In this document: positions 1-11,908 of the stretch, piece by piece | Numbering within the stretch: the first letter of the stretch is position 1 | Layout: every line of letters begins with the position of its first letter | NCBI RefSeq assembly: GCF_000018405.1 | Contig: NC_009943.1 | Location: forward strand, 2,049,001 to 2,113,000 | Length of the DNA: 64,000 bases | Reading direction: 5' to 3' | From: Desulfosudis oleivorans Hxd3 | GTDB taxonomy: Bacteria; Desulfobacterota; Desulfobacteria; Desulfobacterales; Desulfosudaceae | The notes under the pieces: generated by a model | What the model was told of the DNA's origin: nothing | The model's input: the letters and a program-made list of their open reading frames with translations, nothing else | The model's database searches: none | Made by a program: the position numbers and the translations under genes

Positions 1-1
1 T

Positions 2-397
2 TCGGATATCGACCAGCGCATGGCCATCTATCGCCGGCTGTCCAGGGTCACGGAAACTCGTGAGATCACCGCCGTTAAAACAGAACTGGAGGACCGGTTC
101 GGCCCTCTGCCGGCGGAAGCGGAAAACCTGCTGTTAAAAATCATGTTAAAAACCATGGCCGCCGGTATGGGGGTCAAGCGGCTTGACCTTGCCGACACCC
201 AGATGCACCTGCGCTTTTCAGACGACCGCCTTCCCGATGCAGCCGCCGTTGACGTCCTGGCACGGGAAAATCCGGTTACGGTAAAAATCGTCCCTCCGGA
301 CGGCGTTTTCATCACGTTTACCGGGAAAAAGGGCCGGGGCGCCATTGGCGCGGCCAAAAACATCTTGAAAGCCCTGGCCGGGCGTGTTAACTGTTAG
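2..397 (+). CDS. mfd: Transcription-repair coupling factor Mfd, C-terminal fragment
   Basis: Open at the left window edge in frame 2; 131 residues are visible before the stop. Mfd is the ATP-driven translocase that removes stalled RNA polymerase from DNA lesions and recruits UvrA. The visible part corresponds to the extreme C-terminal TRCF regulatory domain: it opens with a D-I-D-Q-R-M-A-I-Y-R-R-L segment and continues with an E-L-x-D-R-F-G-P-L-P motif (about residues 35-44 of the fragment), both characteristic of that domain. The helicase motifs lie outside the window. It is followed after 28 bases by a putative chaperone lipoprotein gene, an arrangement that suggests one transcription unit with the periplasmic chaperones. 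Confidence 0.93.
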   Translation, partial: SDIDQRMAIYRRLSRVTETREITAVKTELEDRFGPLPAEAENLLLKIMLKTMAAGMGVKRLDLADTQMHLRFSDDRLPDAAAVDVLARENPVTVKIVPPDGVFITFTGKKGRGAIGAAKNILKALAGRVNC

Positions 398-425
398 CAT
401 AAAAATTACAAGGGGATAAACGAAT

Positions 426-1124
426 TTGAAACTGACAGCTCTCATCAACGGCACCCGGACCGGCAGGCGGACGACCTCCCTGCCGCTTCTGCTTTTTGGA
501 GCGTTTCTGGCGTTGTGCTTCGGCGGATGTGATTCAACCGGCAAAACACAACGCCAGTCATTTCTGCTCCGCATCGATGAGATGGTGGTGACACGGACGG
601 ATTTTTATAATGCACTGGAGATCGCAAAAACCGCCTATCCCTTTGAGGCACTCCAGAACCCGGAGGTCATGGCAAAAGTCAAGGCCCGGCTTCTCAAACA
701 GCTTACCGAGGAGTTGATTCTGGCGCGGCGGGCACAAGACCTGGGCATTGCCGTGTCCGATGCCGAGCTTGAAAAAGCGGTTGCCCACATCACCGAGGAT
801 TACCCGGAAGGGGTGTTTGAGCAGACGCTGCTTGAGAACGCGATTCCGTTCGATGTCTGGAAGGCGCGGCTGAAGGCCGGCATGCTGATGGAAAAGGTGA
901 TTGAACGGGAACTGATGGAAAAAATGGTGATCACGCCGGAAGAAGCCAGTGCCTATTATCGGGAACACCACCAGGAAGAGCAGGAAGCCGAAGGAGACGT
1001 GGCCCTGTTAAAACGGCTGAGAAGGGAAAAGGCCCAGAAGGCCTATGTGGACTGGATGAAAGCACTGCAGCAGCAGTACCATATCGAACTGAACCAGGAT
1101 TTATGGAAAGAGATATTAAAATGA
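426..1124 (+). CDS. SurA_N-like periplasmic chaperone, putative lipoprotein
   Basis: 232 residues. The start is TTG at 426, preceded by an AAGGGG ribosome-binding site around 410; no better start lies close by. The N-terminus has a basic region, a hydrophobic stretch (about 19-32) and F-G-G-C at 32-35, a plausible but non-ideal lipobox, so the protein is probably exported and may be lipid-anchored. The remainder is helical and resembles the SurA/PrsA N-terminal chaperone fold (Leu-rich helices with a K-A-R-L-L-K-Q-L-T-E-E-L-I segment near 80-95), with no parvulin domain. It precedes a larger SurA-like protein and overlaps it by four bases (ATGA), so the two are probably translated together and act on outer-membrane protein folding. 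Family assignment is by fold pattern only. Confidence 0.7.
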   Translation: MKLTALINGTRTGRRTTSLPLLLFGAFLALCFGGCDSTGKTQRQSFLLRIDEMVVTRTDFYNALEIAKTAYPFEALQNPEVMAKVKARLLKQLTEELILARRAQDLGIAVSDAELEKAVAHITEDYPEGVFEQTLLENAIPFDVWKARLKAGMLMEKVIERELMEKMVITPEEASAYYREHHQEEQEAEGDVALLKRLRREKAQKAYVDWMKALQQQYHIELNQDLWKEILK

Positions 1125-2137
1125 ACTTTATGTATGCGTTCTCGCGGTACGGAAAGATGTTAATGCTTTGGGTGGGGACAGTGGCGATGGTGTACGCCGG
1201 AACCCTGACTTCCTGCCGGGCGGATACCGAAGCCGAGGTGGTTGACCGGATCGTGGCCTTTGTCAACCAGGAGATCATCCTGCTCTCTGAACTGGAAAAG
1301 GCCATGGCGCTTTATGAAACAGCCATTCGTGAACGGCAGCTTCCCGCGGACACGGAAAAAGAGATGCTCTACCGGGCCCGGCAGGAGATGATTGACCACC
1401 TGATCGACAGGCGCCTGATTCAGCAGCGGGCCGATGAGCTGGGCGTCACCGTTGATGACCGGGAGGTGGATGATGCAATGGAACGCATGAAACGCTCCAT
1501 GCTTTTCACCGATGAAGATCTGCGCCAGAGCCTGGCGGAAAAGGGGTACACCCTGGAGGGGTACAGAAACGAACTGCGGGAACAGATATTGAGGCAACGC
1601 GTTTTGACCCTGGAGGTCAAATCCAAGGTGGTGGTCACTCCGGTCGATATTCAGGCCTATTATGAAACCCATCCCGAAGAATACAGCGCCGGCCGGCAGT
1701 ACCATCTGCGCAACATCATCATGCGGGTGGACAAGGACATGCCCGATGAAAGCAAAAAAACGATCAGCGAAATGATGCAGAAAATTCATGACAGACTTCA
1801 GGCGGGCGAGTCGTTTGAAACCCTGGCCAGCCAGTACTCCCAGTCCTCCTTTGCGGAAAAAGGAGGGGACCTGGGTTTTTTCGCGCTTGAGGATCTGGCC
1901 CCCCAGCTGCGGGAGGCGATAGAAGAACTCCAGGCCGGTGAATTCACCCCTGTTCTGGATACACCGCTTGGCTACCAGATTCTCTATTTGGAAGAGATTC
2001 AGGAGAAGCCCGCCGTGTCCCTGGAAAAGGCAACCGATGAAATTCGGGAAAAACTTTACGAGGACCTGCTGGAAGAACGCTTTGAAAAGTGGGTGACGGA
2101 ACTGCGGGAAAAATCCCACATCAAGGTGGTGTTATGA
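1121..2137 (+). CDS. surA: SurA-like peptidyl-prolyl cis-trans isomerase
   Basis: 338 residues from ATG 1121, which overlaps the upstream stop as ATGA and has GGAAAG upstream; an in-frame ATG at 1103 lies inside the upstream gene and is less likely. After an N-terminal hydrophobic segment comes L-T-S-C (29-32), a good lipobox, so it may be a lipoprotein rather than soluble like E. coli SurA. Residues about 40-190 form the SurA_N chaperone region (V-D-R-I-V-A-F-V-N-Q-E-I-I start). Residues about 195-295 form one PpiC parvulin domain with the G-G-D-L-G-F-F signature and the Q-Y-S-Q-S segment. E. coli SurA has two parvulin domains; only one is present here. Likely assists outer-membrane protein folding in the periplasm. 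Confidence 0.85.
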   Translation: MNFMYAFSRYGKMLMLWVGTVAMVYAGTLTSCRADTEAEVVDRIVAFVNQEIILLSELEKAMALYETAIRERQLPADTEKEMLYRARQEMIDHLIDRRLIQQRADELGVTVDDREVDDAMERMKRSMLFTDEDLRQSLAEKGYTLEGYRNELREQILRQRVLTLEVKSKVVVTPVDIQAYYETHPEEYSAGRQYHLRNIIMRVDKDMPDESKKTISEMMQKIHDRLQAGESFETLASQYSQSSFAEKGGDLGFFALEDLAPQLREAIEELQAGEFTPVLDTPLGYQILYLEEIQEKPAVSLEKATDEIREKLYEDLLEERFEKWVTELREKSHIKVVL

Positions 2138-2190
2138 GAACCGCTGTCGCCATCGTTTTTTCAAGGAAGTCGCGCAAGGAACTGCCGTGA
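2134..2190 (+). CDS. 18-codon bridging mini-ORF between surA-like gene and rodZ-like gene
   Basis: ATG at 2134 overlaps the surA-like stop as ATGA, and its TGA at 2188-2190 overlaps the GTG start of the next gene as GTGA. The encoded peptide is 18 residues and basic (it contains R-K-S-R-K-E). It has no recognisable family. The most economical reading is that it carries ribosomes across the gap so that the downstream gene is translationally coupled; it could equally be chance. The AAGGA at 2176-2180, the ribosome-binding site of the next gene, lies inside it. Confidence 0.4.
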   Translation: MRTAVAIVFSRKSRKELP

Positions 2191-2945
2191 CCCCATCTCC
2201 TGATCATCACACACTCTCATACGGCCGCTATCTGCGCCAGTGTCGACTTCAGAGGGGGCTTCGCATTGAAGACCTGTCACGGGAACTGAAGATTACCAAA
2301 GAGACGCTGACGGCTATCGAGGACGAAGCGTATGCCCGGTTTCCCGACACGGTTTTTATCAAGGGCTTTTTAAAGGCGTTTGCAAAAAGTGTGGGGGCCG
2401 ATATCGACCAGGTGATGCAAAGTTATACCCACGAGATGCGGCTGTTTCGGCATTCCGCGGCTGCGGAGGCCACGATTGAGACCGAAAACCGCATGTTCTG
2501 GCGAAAGCTGATGCTCTCTTTCGGTGCCTTGATCCTGCTCATTGGGCTGACCCTTTTTCTGATTCCCGCAAACGAGGGGGAAACACCTGGCCGGCAACCG
2601 CTGCCAATGAAAAAAGAGAACCGGGGGCAAGTCCAGGCTCAGAGTGAAGGCAGCGACAGGACCGGAGCACAGCCGGACACAACCGTTGCACCGGTGGGTG
2701 CCCCCGTATCGGGCAAACAGCTCCTGGAGATGGCGGCGGTTGAAGAGACATGGGTGAAAATCATTATTGATAACCAGAAACCAAAAGAGTACAGCCTGCA
2801 ACCCGGTGACCGGCTGGCCCTTGAGGCGGCCGACCGCTTTAATATCCTCATCGGTAATGCCACCGGACTTTCTCTTTTTTTCAACCGGCAGCCGGTGGCG
2901 GTAAACGGGGAAAAAGGGCAGGTGGTGGCCGTGGAACTCCCATAA
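2187..2945 (+). CDS. RodZ-like helix-turn-helix membrane protein
   Basis: 252 residues, GTG start with AAGGA seven bases upstream. Residues about 10-80 are an Xre-type helix-turn-helix of the HTH_25 kind (Y-G-R-Y-L-R-Q-C-R start, then E-D-L-S-R-E-L-K-I). One transmembrane helix lies at about 110-128 (L-S-F-G-A-L-I-L-L-I-G-L). A Gln/Gly/Pro-rich linker follows, then a C-terminal beta-rich domain (about 190-252) resembling DUF4115, ending in V-V-A-V-E-L-P. This is the topology of RodZ, the MreB-anchoring cell-shape protein: cytoplasmic HTH, one helix, periplasmic beta domain. No mreB is nearby, so a role in shape is inferred from architecture only. It follows the chaperone genes and precedes recO. 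Confidence 0.8.
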   Translation: MTPSPDHHTLSYGRYLRQCRLQRGLRIEDLSRELKITKETLTAIEDEAYARFPDTVFIKGFLKAFAKSVGADIDQVMQSYTHEMRLFRHSAAAEATIETENRMFWRKLMLSFGALILLIGLTLFLIPANEGETPGRQPLPMKKENRGQVQAQSEGSDRTGAQPDTTVAPVGAPVSGKQLLEMAAVEETWVKIIIDNQKPKEYSLQPGDRLALEAADRFNILIGNATGLSLFFNRQPVAVNGEKGQVVAVELP

Positions 2946-3011
2946 ACGTAAAGCGCCGGTTTTTGAGTCTTTGCACGGATTATTATGCACCTCGCGGTTG
3001 AAGGTTAAGTC

Positions 3012-3794
3012 ATGCCCGGTTTCAGCTCTCCAGCAATCATTCTTCGTCGGACCGCCTATGCCGAGTATGACACGATTTTGGATCTTCTGACCCTGGAACG
3101 GGGCAGAATCACGGCCATGGCCAAAAACGCCCGGAAAAGCAAAAAACGCTTTGCCGGCATTCTTGAACCTTTCTGTTGCCTGGACGCGGTGTTTACCGAT
3201 CCGTCGGCCCGGTCCGGAATGACCATTCTCAAGGAAGCGGCCATGACCGCTCCCTTTGGCGCCATTCGTCTGAACATGGAAAAAGTCGCCTATGCCAGCT
3301 ACTGGTCGGAGATGGTCAACCGGTGGGTAAAAGAGGACGACACCCAGTCCGCCCTGTTTCATCTGCTTCATTATGTCTTATTCATGCTGGACAGCGGCAA
3401 GGCCTCCCACGCCGATCTGAGCATCCTGTTCCAGGTCCGTTTCATGACCCTGGCGGGCCTGTTTCCTGGCATGGCGGCATGCCGGGTCTGCAAAACGGAG
3501 ATTGACCGGCTTTCGGGCAGCCCCACGCTTTACCTGGACATTGCAAGAGGCGGCATTGTATGTCACAGGTGCGGTGGCGAGGGAGCCGGCTCACAGTACA
3601 GAAAGCCGCTGTCCAGGGGCCTGGTCAAGCAGTTTCTCTGGGTCCGGGAAACTGATCTGCCCCAGGCGGAACGGATGCGGTTCACGGCCGCGGCCCGGGA
3701 ACAGGGCCTGGCGGCCCTGGAGGCGTTTGTGACCTATCACCTGGCCATGGAGATAAAAAGCCTGAAGGTCTTGCAACGAATTCGTCACTGGTAA
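3012..3794 (+). CDS. recO: DNA repair protein RecO
   Basis: 260 residues, of normal length for RecO. The N-terminal OB-fold begins with a T-A-Y-A-E-Y-D-T-I-L-D-L-L-T segment (about 13-27) followed by G-R-I-T-A-M-A-K-N-A-R-K-S-K-K-R, the characteristic RecO strand with its basic turn. The C-terminal domain has a zinc-binding set, C-x2-C near 157-160 and C-x2-C near 184-187. RecO acts with RecF and RecR in loading RecA onto SSB-coated single-stranded DNA. The 66-base gap upstream contains no clear promoter, so it is probably read from the preceding operon. Confidence 0.93.
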   Translation: MPGFSSPAIILRRTAYAEYDTILDLLTLERGRITAMAKNARKSKKRFAGILEPFCCLDAVFTDPSARSGMTILKEAAMTAPFGAIRLNMEKVAYASYWSEMVNRWVKEDDTQSALFHLLHYVLFMLDSGKASHADLSILFQVRFMTLAGLFPGMAACRVCKTEIDRLSGSPTLYLDIARGGIVCHRCGGEGAGSQYRKPLSRGLVKQFLWVRETDLPQAERMRFTAAAREQGLAALEAFVTYHLAMEIKSLKVLQRIRHW

Positions 3795-3872
3795 ACCGGT
3801 GCCTGCGTTGTATGGTTGCAACCGCGTATCACCACCTGAAAGTATTTTGAAACAGGGAAAAAAGGAAAATAA

Positions 3873-4925
3873 ATGCACACTTCTATATTTGAAAAAGCCC
3901 TTTCTGCCGGCCCCTGCACGGCATCGGCGCCCTGCCGGGTCGACATGGGCGGCACCCTGGACATAAAGACCCTGTACCTGCCACTGGCCTGTCTTTCCCC
4001 CTGCACCTTCAACATGGCCATTGATCTTCGTACCACCGTGACGCTCTCCGCCTACCGGAAAAACCATGTCAAAATATCTTCCAGAGGGTTTGAGAGTGTC
4101 GAGTTTGCGCGACACGAGGCTCCGTTTGATCATCCTTTGGGTTTGATGGCCGCCATTGCGGCCCATTTTGACGCCCACGGAGTGCATATTGATATTGATT
4201 CCGCCTCTCCGCCCAGAAGCGCCCTGGGAGGGTCTTCCGCCGCGGCCGTGGCCCTTGTAGCGGTCCTGGCAAAGGCCTGCGGCATGGCAAACCAGTTTCC
4301 GCCGGACCGGGTGGTGATGACTGCCCACGGTATTGAAGAGGGGGTGGCCCGGATTCCCTGCGGCCTTCAGGACCAGCTGGCCGCTGCTTACGGTGGTGTC
4401 AATGCCTGGCACTGGGAGAACCCGGCCGTCGGCAGCCCCTGTTTTCGCCGGCAACCGGTGATTCCCGGCGACCGGCTGGCAGCCTTTGACGCCTGTTTTC
4501 TGGTGGCCTATTGCGGTATGCCCCATGAATCAAAAAACATCAATACCCGGTGGGTGGACCATTTTCTAAGGGCCGAAGACCGGTCTCTCTGGCATCATAT
4601 CGTCGAGTGCGCCATCAACTTTATCGACGCGCTGGCTGTGAACGACCTGGAACAGGCGATTCACTGGATGAACACCGAGGTCGTGGCCCGGCGGCGAATG
4701 ACCCCGGATGTGCTGGATGACGTGGGCGAACAGCTGGTGGTCCACGCCCTCGAGTCAGGCTGCGGCGCCCGTTTTACCGGTGCCGGCGGTGGTGGATGTG
4801 TCTGGGCCGTCGGTGTTCCGGAAAGCATATCAGCGCTTCGGGAAGAGTGGGGTAGGGTTTTAAAAACAACCGGCGACGCCCGCCTGCTGGATACCCGTAT
4901 CGACCGGCAGGGCGTTTTATGGTAG
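3873..4925 (+). CDS. GHMP-family sugar kinase
   Basis: 350 residues; ATG 3873 preceded by AGGGAAAAAAGGA. The three GHMP motifs are visible: motif 1 near 20-30 (A-P-C-R-V-D-M-G-G-T-L-D), the ATP-binding motif 2 near 111-120 (S-A-L-G-G-S-S-A-A-A), and the C-terminal glycine loop motif 3 near 300-312 (F-T-G-A-G-G-G-G-C). These kinases phosphorylate sugars, homoserine or mevalonate-type substrates; the motif 1 variant and length are closest to the heptose-7-phosphate kinase/galactokinase-like branch, but the substrate cannot be read from sequence. It sits between recO and glyQ with gaps of 78 and about 150 bases, not beside heptose biosynthesis genes. Confidence 0.8.
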   Translation: MHTSIFEKALSAGPCTASAPCRVDMGGTLDIKTLYLPLACLSPCTFNMAIDLRTTVTLSAYRKNHVKISSRGFESVEFARHEAPFDHPLGLMAAIAAHFDAHGVHIDIDSASPPRSALGGSSAAAVALVAVLAKACGMANQFPPDRVVMTAHGIEEGVARIPCGLQDQLAAAYGGVNAWHWENPAVGSPCFRRQPVIPGDRLAAFDACFLVAYCGMPHESKNINTRWVDHFLRAEDRSLWHHIVECAINFIDALAVNDLEQAIHWMNTEVVARRRMTPDVLDDVGEQLVVHALESGCGARFTGAGGGGCVWAVGVPESISALREEWGRVLKTTGDARLLDTRIDRQGVLW

Positions 4926-5072
4926 CCGGCAGATCGCCGGGGGGGCAGCCCGAAAAAATTTTTTTCAAATATGCGGGTCGGGGTGTATTCCCGGCCGCTT
5001 GTATGGTATATCCTGTGCCATCATGAAACAGGAACGGTTTTTTAAAAAGCGGCTCGTTTGCGGGCCGCCGGA

Positions 5073-5975
5073 ATGAACGGAACAATGAATTTTCAAGAAA
5101 TTATTTTAAACCTTCAGCGGTTCTGGGCAAAAAAGGGGTGCGTACTGGTCCAGCCCTACGACATGGAGGTGGGGGCAGGAACGTTTCATCCGGAGACATT
5201 GCTGCGGGCCCTTGGTCCGGAACCCTGGCAGGTCGCCTATGTTCAGCCCTCACGCCGGCCCACGGACGGCCGGTACGGCGAAAACCCCAACCGGCTTCAG
5301 CACTACTACCAGTTTCAGGTAATGCTCAAACCTTCTCCCGGCAATGTGCAACAGCTCTACCTTAAAAGCCTGGCCACTCTGGGCATTTTCGCGTCGGACC
5401 ACGACATCCGGTTTGTGGAAGATGACTGGGAATCCCCGACGCTGGGCGCCTCGGGCCTGGGTTGGGAGGTGTGGCTGGACGGCATGGAGATTACCCAGTT
5501 CACCTATTTTCAGGCTGCCGGCAGCATTGATCTTTCACCGGTGTCGGTGGAGATTACTTACGGCCTGGAACGGATCGCCATGTACATGCAGGGCATCAAC
5601 AACGTCTACGACCTGGTGTGGCGCGATCATATCACCTACGGTCACCTGCATCACCGGCAGGAGGTGGAACAGTCCGCCTACAACTTCGAACACGCCGACG
5701 TGGAGATGCTGTTTGACTGTTTCGGAAAGTACGAACACGAGGCCGGCCGTATGATCGCGGAAAGCCTGGTGCTTCCGGCCTATGAGTACTGCCTGAAATG
5801 TTCCCATACGTTCAATCTGCTGGATGCCAGGGGCGCCATCAGCGTGACCGAACGCACCGGTTACATCAAGCGCATTCGCGATATCGCCAGGGCCTGCGCC
5901 ACCACCTATCTTCAACAGCGGGAGGAGATGGGATTCCCGCTGCTGAATGCCGGGCATAGAGGTACAACGGAATGA
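5073..5975 (+). CDS. glyQ: Glycyl-tRNA synthetase alpha subunit
   Basis: About 300 residues. It carries the unmistakable alpha-subunit sequence: F-W-A-K-K-G-C near the start, [28 protein letters not shown], and L-E-R-I-A-M-Y near 170. This subunit forms, with GlyS, the alpha2beta2 bacterial glycyl-tRNA synthetase and holds the class II aminoacylation site. The start is uncertain: TTG 5058, ATG 5073 and ATG 5085 are all in frame and none has a strong ribosome-binding site. The homologous proteins begin close to the M-N-F-Q-E-I-I segment at 5085, so 5085 is a realistic alternative. The stop overlaps the glyS start as ATGA. Confidence 0.95.
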
Positions 5976-8080
5976 AAAACGATACACTGCTGTTTGAGAT
6001 CGGAACAGAAGAGCTTCCCGCCGGCTATATTGAGCCGGCCCTGGCAGCCCTTGCCAACACTCTGGTCCGCAAGCTTACCGAGGCACGGGTGGCCTGCGGC
6101 ACGGCCAGAACATTCGGCACGCCCCGGCGGCTGGCCGTGATCATAGAGGATGTGGCTGGAAAACAGGAGACCGTTACCACGGAGCTGACAGGGCCGCCCA
6201 GAAGCGTGGGCATGGACGAAAACGGCCGGTTTACCCTGGCGGCTAAAAAGTTTGCCGAAAAAGCCGGTGTGGCATTAAAGGCGGTTAAAGTTGTCCGCAC
6301 GGAAAAAGGGGAGTACCTGGCGGCCAGAAAGGTGGAAAAGGGCGTGCTCACCAGCCGTATCTTAAAAACCGTTCTGCCCCAGGTTATCACGTCCCTGCCG
6401 TTTCCCAAGACCATGAAATGGGCGGACCGCAACGAAACCTTTGCCCGGCCGGTGCACTCCCTGACCGTTCTTCTGGGCAAATCGGTGGTACGATTGTCAT
6501 GGGCCGGCATTTCCAGCAACCGGAACTGCATGGGGCACTCTTTTATGCATCCAGCGCCGGTATCGATTTCCCATCCGGACGCCTATGTGGAGCAGATGCG
6601 GCGCCACTTTGTGCTGGTGGACACGGCTGAGCGAAAGGCCGCGGTCCGCCGTGAAATCGGACAGGCCGCCATTGCGCTGGGCGGGGAACTGCTGCCGGAT
6701 GAAGAACTGGTGGACGTGGTCACCAATCTGGTGGAATACCCCGTGGCATCAGCGGGGCGGTTTGACGAAAAATTTCTTGCTCTCCCAAAAGAGGTACTGA
6801 TCACTTCCATGCGGTCCCATCAGAAATATTTTGCCGTGACCGACAAAAAGAAAAACCTGATGCCCTGTTTTGTGGCGGTGAACAATACAAAGGTATCGGA
6901 CATCGACGTGGTGACCACCGGCCATCAGCGGGTGCTGCGGGCCCGGCTGGAAGACGCCATGTTCTTTTACCAGAAAGACCTTCAGGCACCGCTTGACCAG
7001 CGGGTGCCGGACCTGGCCCGGGTGGTATTCCAGGCCCGGCTGGGAACCCTGCTTGAAAAAACGCAGCGCATTGAGCAGCTGGGCCTGATGCTGGCCGGTC
7101 AGGCCGATCCCGGCAATACCGCAACCGGACAGACTGTGGTGCGGGCCGCCACCCTGTGCAAGGCAGACCTGGTCACCCACACGGTGATCGAGTTTCCCAA
7201 GCTCCAGGGGGTGATGGGACGGGTTTTTGCCCGGGCTTCAGGAGAACCGGAAGCGGTGGCCCGGGCCATTGAAGAGCATTACCAACCCCTGTACGCCGGC
7301 GCCGACCTGCCCGAAAGTCTGGCCGGGGCCTTACTGGCCGTTGCCGACAAAATTGACTCCATCTGCGGATGTTTTGCCGTGGGCCTGGTGCCCAGCGGCG
7401 CCTCAGATCCTTACGCCCTGCGCCGCCAGGGAATTGGCTTGATCCAGATTCTTCTGTCCCACAACATCGGGGCCTCCCTTTCCCGAATCATTCAGGCGGC
7501 CATGGCGCCTTTTGCGTCCGTGTCCACCGAACCGGTTCAGGCGGCGGCCGACGGCGTGTCCTTGTTTCTTCGGGGCCGTATGGCTCAGATGCTGGTGGAC
7601 GACGGTGTTCCCAGGGACGTTGCCACGGCGGTGCTCAACGCCTCGGCGGACCATGTACCGGATGCCTGGAAACGGTCCAGAGCACTGGCCGCGGTAAAGC
7701 CGTTGCCTGATTTTGAACCCATTGCTGCCGCATTTAAACGGGTGGCCAACATTATCAAAAAAGCCGATCCCAAAGAGATCGCCGGAGAGGTGAACAGTGA
7801 CCTTTTCGAAGCGCCTGCCGAATCCACGCTGCTTGACGCCTGCCAGGCGGTAAAGATAAAAATGGACGATGCTCTGGCCCGGCAGGACTATTCCCGGGCC
7901 TTGACCGAAATTGCGGACCTGAGAAGCGTCGTGGACACCTTTTTTGACGAAGTGCTGGTAATGGCAAAAGATTCGGGCCGGCGGCGCAACCGGCTGGCCC
8001 TGCTGTCTCGCGTCAACTCCCTTTTCAAGGGATTTGCCGATTTTTCCGCGCTCTCCACGGAGCAGGCGACCGGCCGATAA
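5972..8080 (+). CDS. glyS: Glycyl-tRNA synthetase beta subunit
   Basis: 702 residues, typical length. It begins with [14 protein letters not shown], the hallmark N-terminus of GlyS, and has M-R-S-H-Q-K-Y-F near 282-289 and an HD-like central region with [11 protein letters not shown] near 455. The C-terminal region carries the DALR-type anticodon-binding helices (F-F-D-E-V-L-V-M near 650). It overlaps glyQ by four bases, so the two subunits are translationally coupled for equal synthesis. Confidence 0.96.
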
Positions 8081-8129
8081 TACAGGCCGATAATATGAAT
8101 TGATCAACACGTAAAAAAGGAGGGGAACC

Positions 8130-8384
8130 ATGCCCTTTGAACCGGAAAAAGACAAACTGTTAAAAGAGTGGAAGTGTGAAGAAACCGGCCTGATTGTCTC
8201 CATCAACCAGTATGCCAATGGCCAGCCCAAGGTGCAGATCGGCCCGCGCATCCTGAAAAAACAGGACGGCACGGACCGGGCCCCGGCAAAAGCGGGCCGC
8301 CTGTCAATGGAGGATATGTCGTGGCTCTACGACATTATTGATGAGATCAGGGACGAACTGGCGGCCCGGGTGCGCCCGGAATAG
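8130..8384 (+). CDS. Small conserved-looking protein of unknown function
   Basis: 84 residues with a strong ribosome-binding site (AAAGGAGGGG) and ATG 8130. I do not recognise the family. The sequence is mixed-charge and soluble: a short beta-like region (E-E-T-G-L-I-V-S-I-N-Q-Y, about 15-26) with P-K-V-Q-I-G-P-R following, then a C-terminal helix (M-E-D-M-S-W-L-Y-D-I-I-D-E-I-R-D-E-L). There is one Cys and no signal peptide. It lies 49 bases after glyS and 53 before the phosphorylase gene, on the same strand, so it is probably co-transcribed. Good coding character and a strong start argue that it is real. Confidence 0.75.
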   Translation: MPFEPEKDKLLKEWKCEETGLIVSINQYANGQPKVQIGPRILKKQDGTDRAPAKAGRLSMEDMSWLYDIIDEIRDELAARVRPE

Positions 8385-8437
8385 TTTTTCACCACGGGAG
8401 ATTTTTCACATCTTGCCGCAGTGGCAACAGGAGAGCG

Positions 8438-11232
<2,795 letters not shown>

Positions 11233-11247
11233 AGGAGGGTGCTGTCA

Positions 11248-11529
11248 ATGGAAGAAAAAGTGCGCGTTCACGCGATCATTCAAGGCCGGGTGCAGGGGGT
11301 GTTTTTCAGAAAGGAGACCCAGCACCAGGCCACTGCCCGGCACCTGACCGGATGGGTGAAAAACCGGGCCGACGGCAGCGTGGAAGCGGTTTTTGAAGGC
11401 AGGCGGAAAGATGTGGAGGCGGTGGTCCGGTGGTGTGAACAGGGCCCGCCGGCCGCTGACGTGGTCCGGGTGGAAGCCGTGGAGCAGCCGTATACCGGGG
11501 AGTTTGGCGCCTTCCTGGTTACTTATTAA
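11248..11529 (+). CDS. acyP: Acylphosphatase
   Basis: 93 residues from ATG 11248, which has an AGGAGG box eight bases upstream; a GTG at 11239 overlaps that box and is unlikely. It contains the acylphosphatase signature: G-R-V-Q-G-V-F-F-R (the Arg binds phosphate) and G-W-V-K-N-R-A-D-G-S-V-E (the Asn is catalytic). It hydrolyses acyl phosphates; a metabolic role here is not evident. It is the last gene of the + strand block and follows ligA by 15 bases. Confidence 0.94.
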   Translation: MEEKVRVHAIIQGRVQGVFFRKETQHQATARHLTGWVKNRADGSVEAVFEGRRKDVEAVVRWCEQGPPAADVVRVEAVEQPYTGEFGAFLVTY

Positions 11530-11567
11530 AAACGTCATCCTTCAGAAAGCACCGGCTGACGCGGGGC

Positions 11568-11606
11568 ACAAAAAGATAGCGGGCTGCTCCGCGTGGAACA
11601 GCCCGC
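11568..11606 (-). terminator. Rho-independent terminator of the HU gene
   Basis: On the minus strand a stem GCGGGCTG/CAGCCCGC (11579-11606, extended by TCC/GGA) is followed by TATC and then five T (11570-11574). It lies 30 bases after the HU stop. It may also end + strand transcripts from acyP, but there is no T run on that side. Confidence 0.85.
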
Positions 11607-11635
11607 CATCAAGCGAGGAACGTCGGGAAAGAAAC

Positions 11636-11908
11636 CTAGATAGCGTCTTTCAGTTTTTTGCCGGCCTTGAACTTGACTACGTTGCCAGCCTTGATTTTGA
11701 TGGGCTCACCTGTCTGAGGATTACGGCCTTTGCGGGCCTTGCGGCGCACCTTGGAGAATGTTCCGAAACCAACCAGGGTCACTTTGCCTTCTTTTTTCTT
11801 CAGCGCTTTTGATACGCCGTCCATGAAGGAATTTAATGCCGCACCGGCGGCAACCTTTGAAATACCGGCTTCCTTCGCCATTTTGTCGATTAATTCTGAC
11901 TTTGTCAT
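11636..11908 (-). CDS. hup: HU-family DNA-binding protein
   Basis: 90 residues, the standard HU length. M-T-K-S-E-L-I-D at the N-terminus, helix-turn region with F-M-D-G-V-S-K-A-L-K-K-K, then G-F-G-T-F (about 47-51) and the DNA-binding arm R-x-G-R-N-P-Q-T-G-E-P-I (about 61-72), which holds the intercalating proline. It bends and compacts DNA as a dimer. It is monocistronic: its own terminator follows, and about 340 bases of non-coding DNA precede it. A TTGACA on the minus strand at 11996-11991 could be its -35, but I see no convincing -10 at the right distance. Confidence 0.96.
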   Translation of the reverse strand: MTKSELIDKMAKEAGISKVAAGAALNSFMDGVSKALKKKEGKVTLVGFGTFSKVRRKARKGRNPQTGEPIKIKAGNVVKFKAGKKLKDAI

